Source: Verrucomicrobium spinosum DSM 4136 = JCM 18804
Lineage (GTDB): Bacteria > Verrucomicrobiota > Verrucomicrobiia > Verrucomicrobiales > Verrucomicrobiaceae
DNA length: 64,000 bases
NCBI RefSeq assembly: GCF_000172155.1
Contig: NZ_ABIZ01000001.1
Span: 2,575,105-2,639,104, forward strand
Reading direction: 5' to 3'
The position numbers and the translations under genes were made by a program. Under the pieces are notes generated by a model. The model worked only from the letters and a program-made list of their open reading frames with translations. It made no database searches and was not told where the DNA came from. Shown here in pieces: positions 11,644 to 20,842 of this stretch; positions within the stretch are counted from its first letter, which is position 1, and every line of letters starts with the position of its first letter.

Positions 11644-12642
11644 GTGACCAAATCTCGCATGCTTTTCTCCCTCTGGCTCAGTGTCGTCCTCGCAGGTGGG
11701 CAAACGGGTTGCTCGATGCTGAAGAAGGAACCGCAGGTGGTCGCGCCTGCTCCCATCCAGAGCCGGCCCATGCTGCCGCCGAATGCGGGAGGGGGGCTCA
11801 AGCGGGGTCTGCAGAATCCGGATTTCTACCAGATCCCCAAGGTTCCGCCTCCTGGTGCCCGCTACTCGTACTCCTCTGTACGTGTCAACGGCCCGTACAT
11901 CGCCATGACCTTTGACGACGGTCCGCATCCTACGAACACCCCGCGGCTGTTGAACATGCTCAAGGAACGCAACATCAAGGCGACGTTCTACGTGGTGGGG
12001 CAGCTGGCACGGGAGTATCCCAACATCATCCGCCGCATCCTTGCGGAAGGTCATGAGATCGGGAACCACACTTACACCCATCCCATTCTCACCAAGGTGT
12101 CTGATGATCGCATTCGCAAGGAGCTGGGGGACACCCACAAGGCCCTTGTGGACATTGCCGGGTATCATCCCCGGACGATGCGCCCCCCTGGCGGCGGCAC
12201 GAATGCCCGCCTGAAGCAATGGTTCCATGACGAGTACGGCTACAGCACCATCATGTGGAGTGTGGATCCCATGGACTGGAAGCGCCCCGGTGTGAGTGTT
12301 GTCACCAGCCGACTGGTGAATGGTGCCCATCCTGGCGCCATCCTCCTGGCACACGATCTGCACGCCCCCACTATTGATGCCATGCCCAATACCCTGGATG
12401 GCCTCCTCTCCAAAGGTTATCGCTTCGTTACCGTGAGCCAGCTCATCAACATGGAAGTGGCAGCACCTGTCGGCGGTCCCGCAGTGGCTGGAAATGCTGC
12501 TTCTGCTCCCGGTGCCCCGGCCCCGTTGCCCGGCCTCGGGGCTCCCCTGACTGCTCCGGCATCCGCTGGCGCTCCTGGGGTGGGATTCCCGCAGCAAGTG
12601 CCCTCAGAGGCTCCCCTGAGCCCGGCTCCCGGTGGTTTCTAA
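11644..12642 (+). CDS. Polysaccharide deacetylase (NodB homology) lipoprotein
   Basis: About 332 residues from GTG 11644. TTG 11614 and ATG 11659 are alternatives; GTG is preferred because it gives the leader a basic start (MTKSR) before LFSLWLSVVLAGGQTGC, a probable lipoprotein signal. The NodB domain has all five motifs: TFDDG with the catalytic and metal Asp pair, NHTYTHP (metal His), RPPGGG, a DPMDWKRPG block and ILLAHD. This family de-N-acetylates peptidoglycan or chitin-type sugars with a metal ion. The C-terminal 60 residues are an Ala/Pro/Gly-rich tail, possibly disordered or surface-exposed. Likely envelope-anchored cell-wall modification; the substrate cannot be told. Confidence 0.88.
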   Translation: MTKSRMLFSLWLSVVLAGGQTGCSMLKKEPQVVAPAPIQSRPMLPPNAGGGLKRGLQNPDFYQIPKVPPPGARYSYSSVRVNGPYIAMTFDDGPHPTNTPRLLNMLKERNIKATFYVVGQLAREYPNIIRRILAEGHEIGNHTYTHPILTKVSDDRIRKELGDTHKALVDIAGYHPRTMRPPGGGTNARLKQWFHDEYGYSTIMWSVDPMDWKRPGVSVVTSRLVNGAHPGAILLAHDLHAPTIDAMPNTLDGLLSKGYRFVTVSQLINMEVAAPVGGPAVAGNAASAPGAPAPLPGLGAPLTAPASAGAPGVGFPQQVPSEAPLSPAPGGF

Positions 12643-12752
12643 TAAGCGAAGTGATTTCTCCACCATTAGAGCCGTCCCGCCTCCGCTTCAGTTTCAACCT
12701 CACCCTCCCATCCCCAGAGGCCGCATTTAGAAAGGAGACGCAACGGACCAGG

Positions 12753-14495
12753 ATGATAGGTGAGGAGTATTTCGATCTGCGTTCCCGCCTCGGTACCGCC
12801 CTCTATTCGCTCAAGGCCCTCGTGCCGGAGCTCGGGGCGGGGCCGGAGGAGGGGGGCATCCTGGAAAACCTGGTCAACAGCCTCAAGGACCCGTTCGTCT
12901 TCGTGGTGGTGGGCGAGGTGAATGTGGGCAAGTCCACTTTCCTCAATGCTCTTTTCGGCACTGATCTAACAAAGACCGGCATTGTCCCCACCACGGACAA
13001 GATCTTTTTTTTCAAGCATGGCCCGCAACTGCGCCACGTGCCGGTGAGCCGCACGCTGGAGGAGGTGTATGCCCCGGTGGAGTTCCTCAAGGACTTCCAC
13101 ATCGTGGACACTCCAGGAACGAACTCGATCGAAAACGAGCATCAGGAAATAACGGAACGGTTTGTCCCCCTGGCGGACATGGTCATTTTCGTGTTCTCGG
13201 CCATGAATCCGTGGGGGGCCTCCACATGGCAGTTTCTGGACAAGGTCCACCGCCAGTGGATGCGGCACGTCATCTTCGTGCTCCAGCAGGCGGATCTCCG
13301 AACGCCGGAGGAGATCGTCTCCATCCAGCAGTACATGCTCCAGCTTTGCCGCCAGCGTTTCGGGCGGGAGTTTCCGGTGTTCCCCGTCTCTGCCAAGCGC
13401 GCCTATCTGGCCCGGAGTTCCGGGCTGGACCGGGAGAAGCTCATGGAGGAGAGCGGCTATCCGCGCCTGGAGCAGCACATTTCCGACTGCATCGGCGGTA
13501 GTGGCCCGCGCTTGGGGAAGCTGGCCAACGCTCTTCGCATTGCCCAGACCATGGTGGGCAAGCTGGCCGCCCAGTCTGCGACCCGGATCGCTGCACGTGA
13601 GCGCAAACAGGCCGGGCTGGCCATGATCGAGGGGGAACTGGCCACCCGACAGGAGCGCACTCTCACCAAACTCAGCGCCGCCGTGGATGCTACCGAGCAC
13701 GACTTTACGTGGCTGGCGGAAGAATTGTTGAAACACCTCGAGGTCCTCTTCGACCAGAAACTTGCGTTTAAGTGCGCATTCAAGGAACGCCGCTCAGTGG
13801 CGGGAGTGGAAAAAGTCCTGCGTGACAAGCTGGATGTCCCCTCCAGCCAGCGCTGGGAGCAAAGTGCCTCCATTCTGGAGGATGACCTCAATGAGGCCGC
13901 CGACCACCTTGCCCGGCACATGACAGAGGAGCTCCGCGTGCAGCTTCACGAAGACCTGCGCCAGTCACCTGCGTTCTGGAAGAAGTACAAATCCACCTTT
14001 GCCGCCAACACGGGCGCCCTGGTGAACCGCGTCATCAAGGCCGTAGGCATTGAGGCGGAACTCGCGCCCGCCCTGGCGAACTCCCGCCAGATGATGAGCT
14101 GGATGGTGCTCGTAGGGGTTGTTTCCACGATCTCCGCAGGCATCTTTTCCGGGCTCGGCCACTGGGGGGTGGGGCTGGGGACCCTCGGTGGAGGGGCTCT
14201 CATGGCATGGCTTCTCTGGCTGGGCTGTGGACGCGTCTTTGCCACCACGCGGAAAGCGGCGACCTTCAAACTCAACGCCGCCCGCCCCGAGCTGCGCCAC
14301 CAGCTTCATCTCCACACACAGGAAGAGGTGCGCAATCTCTACGCTGCCCTCCATCGCATCCTCGCTCCCACGCGGGAGAAGCTCTCCGACCAGTTGAAGC
14401 GCCAGACCTTCCAACACGAAAGCCTTGGCAAACTCGATGTGAATTTCAGAGAACTTGACGCCAAGATGGCAGGGCTGGTTGCGCGCGGAGTTTGA
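12753..14495 (+). CDS. Dynamin-like GTPase with C-terminal membrane hairpin
   Basis: 580 residues from ATG 12753 (AAGGAG lies about 16 bases upstream). A GTG at 12651 would add 34 residues. G1/P-loop GEVNVGKST (54-62), switch I TT near 80, G3 DTPGT (119-123), and a G4-like LQQADL in place of NKxD. The GTPase domain is followed by long helices and a hydrophobic pair near residues 480-525 (WMVLVGVVSTISAGIFSGLG and LGGGALMAWLLWLGCG). This layout is that of bacterial dynamin-like proteins that remodel or sense membranes. The family often occurs in tandem pairs, but here it is alone. The departure at G4 is common among dynamins. Confidence 0.85.
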   Translation: MIGEEYFDLRSRLGTALYSLKALVPELGAGPEEGGILENLVNSLKDPFVFVVVGEVNVGKSTFLNALFGTDLTKTGIVPTTDKIFFFKHGPQLRHVPVSRTLEEVYAPVEFLKDFHIVDTPGTNSIENEHQEITERFVPLADMVIFVFSAMNPWGASTWQFLDKVHRQWMRHVIFVLQQADLRTPEEIVSIQQYMLQLCRQRFGREFPVFPVSAKRAYLARSSGLDREKLMEESGYPRLEQHISDCIGGSGPRLGKLANALRIAQTMVGKLAAQSATRIAARERKQAGLAMIEGELATRQERTLTKLSAAVDATEHDFTWLAEELLKHLEVLFDQKLAFKCAFKERRSVAGVEKVLRDKLDVPSSQRWEQSASILEDDLNEAADHLARHMTEELRVQLHEDLRQSPAFWKKYKSTFAANTGALVNRVIKAVGIEAELAPALANSRQMMSWMVLVGVVSTISAGIFSGLGHWGVGLGTLGGGALMAWLLWLGCGRVFATTRKAATFKLNAARPELRHQLHLHTQEEVRNLYAALHRILAPTREKLSDQLKRQTFQHESLGKLDVNFRELDAKMAGLVARGV

Positions 14496-14660
14496 ACGGG
14501 CGTTTCGGTCAGGCGTGCTGGGTGTTTGGTGGTTGTTTGCTCCGGATTCCAGTGCGTCAGTGGTCAGTGCGTCAAGGCGCTGGATGCGCAATGATAGGGA
14601 GGAGGTGCTCCGGGCCTGCGGTTGTCGGGAGTTGGTTCCTTTATTTTGAACCTGCCTCTT

Positions 14661-14696
14661 CTGTTAATCTTTTCCCAATCTTGTTAATCCTGTCTC
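14661..14696 (-). repeat. Dispersed GACAGGATTAACAAGATT repeat overlapping a gene end
   Basis: Read on the minus strand: AGACAGGATTAACAAGATT, then GGGAAAAGATTAACAG. It supplies the last codons and stop of the antiporter. Relatives: 23845-23884, 19535-19572 and 53903-53938. Confidence 0.75.
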
Positions 14697-16456
14697 TCCG
14701 GGCGTCCATCCTCTCCTGATCCGCTCTCAAGCTCATGGTAGATGCCCTCTGCGTACCGGAGCATCGAGGTTGCGGCTTCGGACTCATCTTGAACCACGGC
14801 TGTGGCTCCGCGATCCAGCAATCGTCCGCGGTCAGAGGCAAAGCGGCTACGCGCCAGGATGGGCACCTCAGCATTGAACTCTTTTACCAGTTGTATGGCT
14901 TCGAAGGCAATGCGTGCGTCGGGGAAGGTGAAGGCCACCAGGCTCGCGTCATGGAGCCGTGCCAGTTCCCAGGTCTCGCGCTGGGCGGCGTCAGCATAGA
15001 GCACGGAAATGCCCTGGCGCTTCAGCGTGCGGACCGTGTCCACGTTTAGCTCGATCACCAGCACCTCGATTCCATACTTCGCCAGGGACTTGTGCAAGGC
15101 TGCACCCACATGGCCGTATCCGCACAGCACCGCGTGGCCGCGCAGGGACTTGATCTTCTGTTTATAATCCGCATTTACCGCCGCCGTCTTTTTGGTTTTC
15201 GCGTAGCCTTTGCGTTCCAACCAGTCAGCGATGTTGGGCACCGCCCGCATCAGCGTCGGCACCAGTGCCATGGAGATGGCCCCAGAGGTGTTGAAGACCT
15301 GCACAAAGACTTCGTCCCATGGCATCTGCGCTTTGGAGCGGGTCATGAGAATGAGGGAGAACTCTCCCGCGGAGGCCAGCGCTGCTGTGGTCATGAGCCC
15401 CGCCCGCCAGGTGAGATGAAGCGCGCGGCATGCCAGCGCCACAACCGCCGCCTTCACCAGGATGAGCGCAAGGGTGAATGCCACCACTGAGGGCAGATTC
15501 TGGGAAAGAATGCCCACATCGATGGTCAGGCCGATCGAGACAAAGAACAGGGTCAGGAACAGATCCTTGAAGGGGAGGATGTCCGCCATCACCCGGTGGC
15601 TGTAGATGGAGCCACTGGCCACCAGTCCCGCCACGAAGGCACCCAGCGCCGGGCTCAACCCTAGAGCCGCAGCCAGACAGGTCACGCCGGCGCATAGTGC
15701 GACCACCATGAGGGTAAAGAGCTCCCGGCTCCGCGTGTTGGAAACCGCCAGCATCACCCGCGGCACCACATACCGGCCCAGCAGCCAGACCGCCACAGCG
15801 AAGATCGCCCCATTTCCCATCGTGCCTGCCAGGGAGCCCCACAGGTGCGAGTCCTCCCCAGCGCCAGTCGCAGACTTGCTCAGCGCGGGCAGCATCACCA
15901 TGAAAAAGATCACCAGCAGATCCTGGAAAAGGGCGATTCCCAGCGTCGCCCGGCTGGATGGTCCGGCGGGGATGCCCAGACTCTGGAAGGTCTTCATACT
16001 CACCGCCGTGGAGCTCACGGCCACCGCCACGGCCGCCACCAGACCCTGTACGACGCTGAACCCGCACAGCTTGAACACCACGAACGCCAGCAGCATCGTT
16101 AAGCCGCACTGGATCCCTCCACCCACGAAGGCTGTGTGCCGGAGATGCTTCAACTCCGCCAGGGAGAACTCAATGCCGATGGTAAACATCAGCAGCACCA
16201 CACCCACTTCTGCGAAGCCGGCCATGCTGTGGTGAAACTCCGGTCCTGCCAGCTTCAGCAACCCCGAATTCGCCACTGCCACCCCACACAGGAAATACCC
16301 AATGAGCAGGGACTGCTGAAACCGCACCAGAGCGAGCGACACCAGCACCAGCGAGGTGAGCAGCAGAGCCAGGATGATCAGCATGGGGGACACCCCCTCC
16401 GCGATCGCCAGCAGGCCCCCGTTCATGAGTTGAGCAAGCGAATTGAGAAACTCCAT
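14684..16456 (-). CDS. CPA2-family cation:proton antiporter with TrkA-N domain (Kef/YbaL type)
   Basis: 590 residues from ATG 16456 (an upstream TTG would add 7). The first 400 residues form about 12 membrane helices typical of CPA2 antiporters, with FTIGIEFSLAEL, FQDLLVIFFM and SPALGAFVAGL blocks. A cytosolic TrkA-N (RCK) Rossmann domain follows with GYGHVGAAL, acidic VIELNVD and YADAAQRETWELA, ending DESEAATSMLRYAEG. The family exports K+ or Na+ in exchange for H+; the RCK domain would sense nucleotide or thiol ligand. No KefF/KefG partner is nearby. The final three residues RQD and the stop lie inside a dispersed repeat, so the C-terminus may have been reset by it. Confidence 0.88.
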   Translation of the reverse strand: MEFLNSLAQLMNGGLLAIAEGVSPMLIILALLLTSLVLVSLALVRFQQSLLIGYFLCGVAVANSGLLKLAGPEFHHSMAGFAEVGVVLLMFTIGIEFSLAELKHLRHTAFVGGGIQCGLTMLLAFVVFKLCGFSVVQGLVAAVAVAVSSTAVSMKTFQSLGIPAGPSSRATLGIALFQDLLVIFFMVMLPALSKSATGAGEDSHLWGSLAGTMGNGAIFAVAVWLLGRYVVPRVMLAVSNTRSRELFTLMVVALCAGVTCLAAALGLSPALGAFVAGLVASGSIYSHRVMADILPFKDLFLTLFFVSIGLTIDVGILSQNLPSVVAFTLALILVKAAVVALACRALHLTWRAGLMTTAALASAGEFSLILMTRSKAQMPWDEVFVQVFNTSGAISMALVPTLMRAVPNIADWLERKGYAKTKKTAAVNADYKQKIKSLRGHAVLCGYGHVGAALHKSLAKYGIEVLVIELNVDTVRTLKRQGISVLYADAAQRETWELARLHDASLVAFTFPDARIAFEAIQLVKEFNAEVPILARSRFASDRGRLLDRGATAVVQDESEAATSMLRYAEGIYHELESGSGEDGRPERQD

Positions 16457-16545
16457 GGTACGTCCCAGCACAAACAACGGAAAACGGAGAGGCGCAAGTT
16501 GGAGGTTGAGACGGCTGCGCCTGGTTGAGGGGTCGCAAGCGGCCT

Positions 16546-16821
16546 GTTGAGGCGCTGCGCTGGTTGAGACGCTGAGCTGGTTGAGACGCTGAGCTGGTTG
16601 AGGCGCTGAGCTGGTTGAGACGCTGAGCTGGTTGAGACGCTGAGCTGGTTGAGACGCTGCGCTGGTTGAGACGCTGCGCTGGTTGAGACGCTGCGCTGGT
16701 TGAGACGCTGCGCTGGTTGAGGCGCTGCGGTGGTTGGGACGCTGAGCTGGTTGAGACGCTGAGCTGGTTGAGACGCTGCGGTGGTTGAAACGCTGCGGTG
16801 GTTGGGACGCTGCGCCTGGTT
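16546..16821 (+). repeat. 18-bp tandem array (about 15 copies)
   Basis: Unit GCTGGTTGAGACGCTGMG, with variants in the A/G and G/C positions. Because 18 is divisible by three it stays open in several frames, but I see no gene. Inverted relatives (CTCAACCAGCGCAGCGTCTC) lie at 16866-16950, and a short copy is at 45583-45626. It separates the divergent antiporter and cdsA genes, so it lies in or near both promoters. Confidence 0.85.
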
Positions 16822-16987
16822 CATGCGCCGACGCTTTCTTCCCTGAATTCCTCCCAATCCAGCGAAGCGCCTCAACAGGCCGCTTGCGGCCCCCTCAACC
16901 AGCGCAGCGTCTCAACCAGGCGCTTGCGCCGTCTCATCTCAAAAAAGGGTTGTTCGAGCGCCCTGTTTCAGCTTGGTTTAGGCTTCA

Positions 16988-17887
16988 ATGCCCGCTTCCT
17001 CTTCTGCCCCCGATTCTGCCAGCCCAGCCCCCAGCAAAGCTCAGGTGTTTCGGGTCCGGCTCACCAGCACACTTATCCTGTGGGCGCTTATCAGCGTGGC
17101 CCTCTGGTTGCAGTTGGATTCTGTGCTGGTTGGCATCGTGGGGCTGCTGGGCATTCTGGGCACTTGGGAGTACTTCCGGCTGCAGAATGCTGATGCCCAG
17201 TCCCGGGACTTCACCCGTCTGGCCGTTTCCATTTCGTTTGTTTACTGGGTCGCGACGGGTCTGCTCACGGTCCCTGGGCACCAGGAGCCTCCGTGGTGGC
17301 TGGACGCGGCGATGCTGGTCATTACTCTGCACGGCGCGTTTTACCTGAGCTTCCGCACCGCACTGGATGGGGCCAATACCCTCCGCCGTATTCAGAACCT
17401 CGTATTTGGCATGGTGTACACCACCTTCCTGGCGGGGTTCATGACCCGTTTGCTGTTCTTTGAAGGGGCAGCCAGCGGACGCCATCTGCTGTTGCTCTTT
17501 GTCATGACCACCAAGTTTGGGGATATGGGGGCCTACGCCATTGGCTCCTGGCTGGGCAAGCACAAGATGATCCCGCACATCAGCCCGGCCAAGACCTGGC
17601 AGGGCTTTGGTGGTGCCATTGTGGGCAGTTACCTTGCCATGGTGGCCATGATGCTGATCGTGCCGGAGAAGCTGGCTCCGCTCACCTGGGGGCACGCCCT
17701 CATTCTCGCACCACTCCTTAGCATTTCTGGTGTGGCAGGTGACCTTGCCGAGTCGGTGTTGAAACGCTGCCACTCCATCAAAGATTCCGGCCACAAGCTT
17801 CCGGGTATCGGCGGGATCCTGGATCTCACGGACAGCCTCATCTTTACTGCTCCAGTGGCCTACTGCTACCTGAAGTCCATCTCCTAG
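16988..17887 (+). CDS. cdsA: Phosphatidate cytidylyltransferase
   Basis: 299 residues, an integral membrane enzyme making CDP-diacylglycerol from phosphatidate and CTP, the branch point of phospholipid synthesis. Multiple hydrophobic helices. The C-terminus has the family signature region: GDLAESVLKR, KDSGHKLPG, GGILDLTDSLIF. It deviates from the usual pattern PGHGGxxDRxD: His is Ile and Arg is Leu here. The KFGDMGAYAIGSWLGKHK block fits CdsA. The next gene is dxr, 69 bp on; cdsA next to dxr is a widespread bacterial arrangement, here without the usual rseP or frr/uppS partners. Confidence 0.87.
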   Translation: MPASSSAPDSASPAPSKAQVFRVRLTSTLILWALISVALWLQLDSVLVGIVGLLGILGTWEYFRLQNADAQSRDFTRLAVSISFVYWVATGLLTVPGHQEPPWWLDAAMLVITLHGAFYLSFRTALDGANTLRRIQNLVFGMVYTTFLAGFMTRLLFFEGAASGRHLLLLFVMTTKFGDMGAYAIGSWLGKHKMIPHISPAKTWQGFGGAIVGSYLAMVAMMLIVPEKLAPLTWGHALILAPLLSISGVAGDLAESVLKRCHSIKDSGHKLPGIGGILDLTDSLIFTAPVAYCYLKSIS

Positions 17888-17956
17888 CGCCGAACGAATC
17901 CAGATATCCGATCCTGCCTCAGCACCAGTCATCTGCTCCCGTTTCCTGTCTCCTGC

Positions 17957-19159
17957 ATGACGATTTCCAGCGCCTCCACTGCCTCTGTTCTGGCTCCTGC
18001 CCGTCCTCGTCCCCGCCGTCGCAAGGTGCTCGTTCTGGGCTCCACGGGCTCCATCGGGCACAGTGCGTTGAAGGTGGCCCAGGACATCCCGGATCGCATG
18101 GAGATCGTGGGTCTCGCTGCGCAACGTAGCGTGGAAGCCCTCGCCCGCCAAGTCGCGGAGACGGGAGTGAAGCAAGTGGCCGTCACGGATGCGCAGGCGG
18201 CTGAGCAGGCCCGCCAGATCCTCCCTGCAGAGGTGGAGATTTTCGACGGCAGTCGTGGCTTGGTGGACCTTGTGAAAGCCACGGAGGCTGACCTTGTCCT
18301 CGTCGCCATCGTCGGTACTGCTGGACTCGAACCTGCGCTTGAAGCCATCAGACTGGGCAAAGACCTTGCTGTCGCCAGCAAGGAGATCCTCGTCATGGCT
18401 GGCGAAGCGGTCATGGGCGCAGCCAAGGCCCAGGGAGTATGGGTGCTGCCCGTGGACAGTGAGCACAACGCTATTTACCAGTGCCTGGAGGGGCGCGACC
18501 CTTCCCATGTGCGTCGCCTGCTTCTCACCGCCAGCGGCGGACCCTTTCGCAAGGCGGATGCCGCCGAGCTGGAACATGTGACGGTGGCCCAAGCTCTGAA
18601 ACACCCCACCTGGAACATGGGGCGAAAGATCACGATTGATTCCGCCACGCTCTTCAACAAAGGCTTGGAGATGATCGAAGCTCGCTGGCTCTTCGACGTG
18701 CCGATGAGCCGCGTCGATGTGGTCGTACACCCCCAGAGCATCGTGCATAGCATGGTAGAGTTTGTGGACAGTTCCGTGTTGGCCCAGCTCAGCCACTCGG
18801 ACATGTGCTTCCCGATCCAGTACGCCGTCACCTGGCCAGACCGCGTGTCCAATACGCTGCCGCCTCTGGACTTTGCCCGTCTGGCAGCTCTGCATTTTGA
18901 AGCTCCGCGGGTGGACGTCTTTCCCGCCCTCCGGCTCGCTCGTGAGGCGGGCGAAGCGGGCGGTACATTGCCTGCCGTGTTGAATGCCGCCAACGAGGTG
19001 GCTGTGGAGGCCTTCCTCAATGAGCGTCTCAAGTTCCCTGCCATCTGGGCCACCGTGGAGAAGGTGATGCAGAAGCACTCCAATGTGGAGCATCCATCTC
19101 TGGAAGCGATCATTGAAGCGGATGCGTGGGCAAGAAGGGTGGCGGAAGAGCTGCTGTAG
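17957..19159 (+). CDS. dxr: 1-deoxy-D-xylulose-5-phosphate reductoisomerase
   Basis: 400 residues. The second, committed step of the MEP isoprenoid pathway: DXP to MEP with NADPH and a divalent metal. Visible: the NADPH-binding LGSTGSIGHSAL near residue 30, ASKEILVMAGE, the metal and substrate-binding PVDSEHNAIYQCLEG, LTASGGPFR, HPTWNMGRKITIDSATLFNK, and VLNAANEVAVEAFL in the C-terminal helical domain. Full length with an N-terminal extension of about 25 residues rich in Ala, Pro and Arg; the true start may be a little later. Probably co-transcribed with cdsA. Confidence 0.95.
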   Translation: MTISSASTASVLAPARPRPRRRKVLVLGSTGSIGHSALKVAQDIPDRMEIVGLAAQRSVEALARQVAETGVKQVAVTDAQAAEQARQILPAEVEIFDGSRGLVDLVKATEADLVLVAIVGTAGLEPALEAIRLGKDLAVASKEILVMAGEAVMGAAKAQGVWVLPVDSEHNAIYQCLEGRDPSHVRRLLLTASGGPFRKADAAELEHVTVAQALKHPTWNMGRKITIDSATLFNKGLEMIEARWLFDVPMSRVDVVVHPQSIVHSMVEFVDSSVLAQLSHSDMCFPIQYAVTWPDRVSNTLPPLDFARLAALHFEAPRVDVFPALRLAREAGEAGGTLPAVLNAANEVAVEAFLNERLKFPAIWATVEKVMQKHSNVEHPSLEAIIEADAWARRVAEELL

Positions 19160-19604
19160 TTAGCACTGCGCCGCTGAGGATACTGCACCATGCCGTTCTC
19201 TCCTCCCAGGTTCCTCGAACCTGCTGGCAACGCTTTTCCTCACTCGCACCTGTCTGTCAGCAGGCGAAAACGGCGTCGAGCGGCCAGCACCAAGACACTG
19301 TCGTGCGTTTGCGCAGGCCTTCCCGAGTCGCCACCTTCGCATCCCTACATCGACTTTTTCGGTGCGACACAAAGTCATGAATCGTTGCAAATGGCACCGA
19401 TCCCAAGCTGGGCAGGAGAAGCCGGTAACAGAACTCGCGCGGGAAGAGGTGTTGCAATTTCCCCTGAAAGCCCTCCCAAGGCTTTTTGACCCAGGCTGAT
19501 CCTGTTCCCGCTATTTCCTAAATGCTTGTCGTATTCTGTTAACCCATCAAGATCTTGTAAATCCTGTCAGAAAAGCGGTTTGCCATCGGTCACGACATGT
19601 TCTC
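19160..19604. other. Intergenic region without a supported gene
   Basis: Contains a degenerate GGCGAAAACGGCGTCGAG element (near 19262), related to the GGAGT-hairpin family, and an inverted GACAGGATTTACAAGATC repeat (19535-19572). No protein is recognised. Confidence 0.55.
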
Positions 19605-19799
19605 TCACATGCCGTACACTTCGCGGTCATCATAGAATACCTTCTTCTCGCCTTTTGTCGTGGCGGTCTGACTGGCACCCGTCGGGCACGGATTGGGCAC
19701 GGCGGTTTGGGTTGAGAAAACGGCGGTGGTGTGATCCACTGCACTGGACTGGTCCGCGGGGGAAGCGTCCGCCTTATCTGAGACTGGCTGCGCATTCAT
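19605..19799 (-). CDS. Possible small acidic/polar protein
   Basis: 64 residues, starting MNAQPVSDKADASPADQSSA and ending KKVFYDDREVYGM. It has no cysteine pair, signal or membrane helix and looks disordered. Third codon positions are GC-rich like the neighbours, which favours coding. No Shine-Dalgarno sequence and no recognised family. It lies between repeats, so it could also be chance. Confidence 0.35.
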   Translation of the reverse strand: MNAQPVSDKADASPADQSSAVDHTTAVFSTQTAVPNPCPTGASQTATTKGEKKVFYDDREVYGM

Positions 19800-19937
19800 G
19801 CCGAAATCATACCTTTTTCATTCAGCAGAAGACAGGGTTATTCCATCGAAGAGAAAGAGCGGTTCGTTGATAATTATGGTGAGCACAGTAAATATGCGAT
19901 TTTAATTTAGAGGTGTTGATGGTTAGGCGGAATAATC

Positions 19938-20357
19938 CTATTTGGCGGCCCCGGGCTCGACTTGCTGCTCCTTGGCTGGTGCCCGATCCTTGTCGCTCTC
20001 CATTTCCATCGGGTCTATTCTCAGCTGATATTGCCAATGCCCGTCGTGCCACCCCAGGTAGTTGTCGCCCACTTTCAAATTTTGTACGACAGGCCAGCTT
20101 TCTTGAAAAGCCCGCCTGGCTTTGTAGAGGGTCACGTCTCCAAGTTGGATCATTGACGTGTCTGTATCAAGAAAACCAAGCCCGACACTCTCTATCATTT
20201 GCAGGCGCTTCAACGTTCCCAGAGGGAAAGATACGCTCTCTTCCCTTAACACCTCCAACTTGTAGCCGTTTCGCAGATCCTGGTATGCCCGACCACAAAA
20301 GAAGCTGATGATGGAAAGCGCAATGGTGGCTCAGGACCAGATGAGAAACGATTTCAT
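19938..20357 (-). pseudogene. Small membrane-anchored protein gene with an in-frame TGA
   Basis: The ATG at 20357 opens MKSFLIWS, then TGA (20333-20331), and the same frame runs on without break: ATIALSIISFFCGRAYQDL, followed by 106 more residues to the stop at 19938. The interrupted N-terminus reads as one hydrophobic anchor, and the TGA sits where TGG (Trp) would fit. Downstream sequence includes LGDVTLYKARRAFQES and KVGDNYLGWHDGHWQYQLRI, ending in a charged tail. Either a nonsense mutation, a sequence error, or a shorter protein from TTG 20258 that lacks the anchor. The family is unknown. Confidence 0.5.
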
Positions 20358-20435
20358 GCCGGGTGGATTTTCGTCTTCAGCCCAATGTGACCGAGTAGAC
20401 GATAATCCGTGAAAGTTGGGTTGATCCGAAGGGAT

Positions 20436-20570
20436 CTAAGGCTTCTTCTTTGGGGAGGGTTTCTTGGGCTCCATCCGCTCCGGCACCAAGGGGTAGGGCG
20501 AGGGCTCGATAATCATGCGACCATTGACCTCATCCATGTTCAACTCCCGAAGTTCCAGGGGAGGGGGCAT
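20436..20570 (-). CDS. Possible 44-residue protein or 3' gene fragment
   Basis: MPPPLELRELNMDEVNGRM continues to a Pro/Lys-rich end (KKPSPKKKP). Its upstream side abuts a low-complexity AGACACAAGACTGCAGAC tract. It may be the surviving tail of a longer gene on the same strand as the broken gene that follows. No family is recognised. Confidence 0.3.
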   Translation of the reverse strand: MPPPLELRELNMDEVNGRMIIEPSPYPLVPERMEPKKPSPKKKP

Positions 20571-20692
20571 CAGACACAAGACTGCAGACGTCAGAATTGA
20601 GATAGGTTGGCTTGGGATGGTTGGGGGAAGGCGACGATGGGCGATGATCTGGGGGCTGGCGTGTGATTGCATCGAACCGGATGCCGTGACCA

Positions 20693-20724
20693 GGCGAAAA
20701 CGGTGGCTCGACACCGTTTTCGCC
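20693..20724. repeat. Perfect 13-bp inverted repeat (REP-like core)
   Basis: GGCGAAAACGGTG, six-base loop GCTCGA, CACCGTTTTCGCC. This is the symmetrical form of the element at 296-339 and 58249-58292. Confidence 0.85.
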
Positions 20725-20793
20725 AGTCGTAGCGCGAGCTTCTGTCTCCGGACATTCGCCGGTTGTATCTCTTTGACCCGCCACACGGGGCAC

Positions 20794-20826
20794 AAAAAAG
20801 CGGCCGATCCTCCAAGACCGGCCGCA
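20794..20826 (-). terminator. Rho-independent terminator of the VOC-like gene
   Basis: On the minus strand: GCGGCCG, loop, CGGCCGC, then six T. It lies 17 bp past the stop codon of the gene at 20843-21286. Confidence 0.88.
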
Positions 20827-20842
20827 CTCAATTTTCCCAGAT

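Noticed and set aside
16423-16875. 150-codon minus-strand frame with a Gln/Arg/Ser hexapeptide repeat
   Set aside because: It is the 18-bp satellite read as codons; 18 is a multiple of three, so several frames stay open.
16985-19093. 702-codon minus-strand frame opposite cdsA and dxr
   Set aside because: It spans two well-recognised plus-strand genes and their gap, a typical GC-rich antisense shadow.
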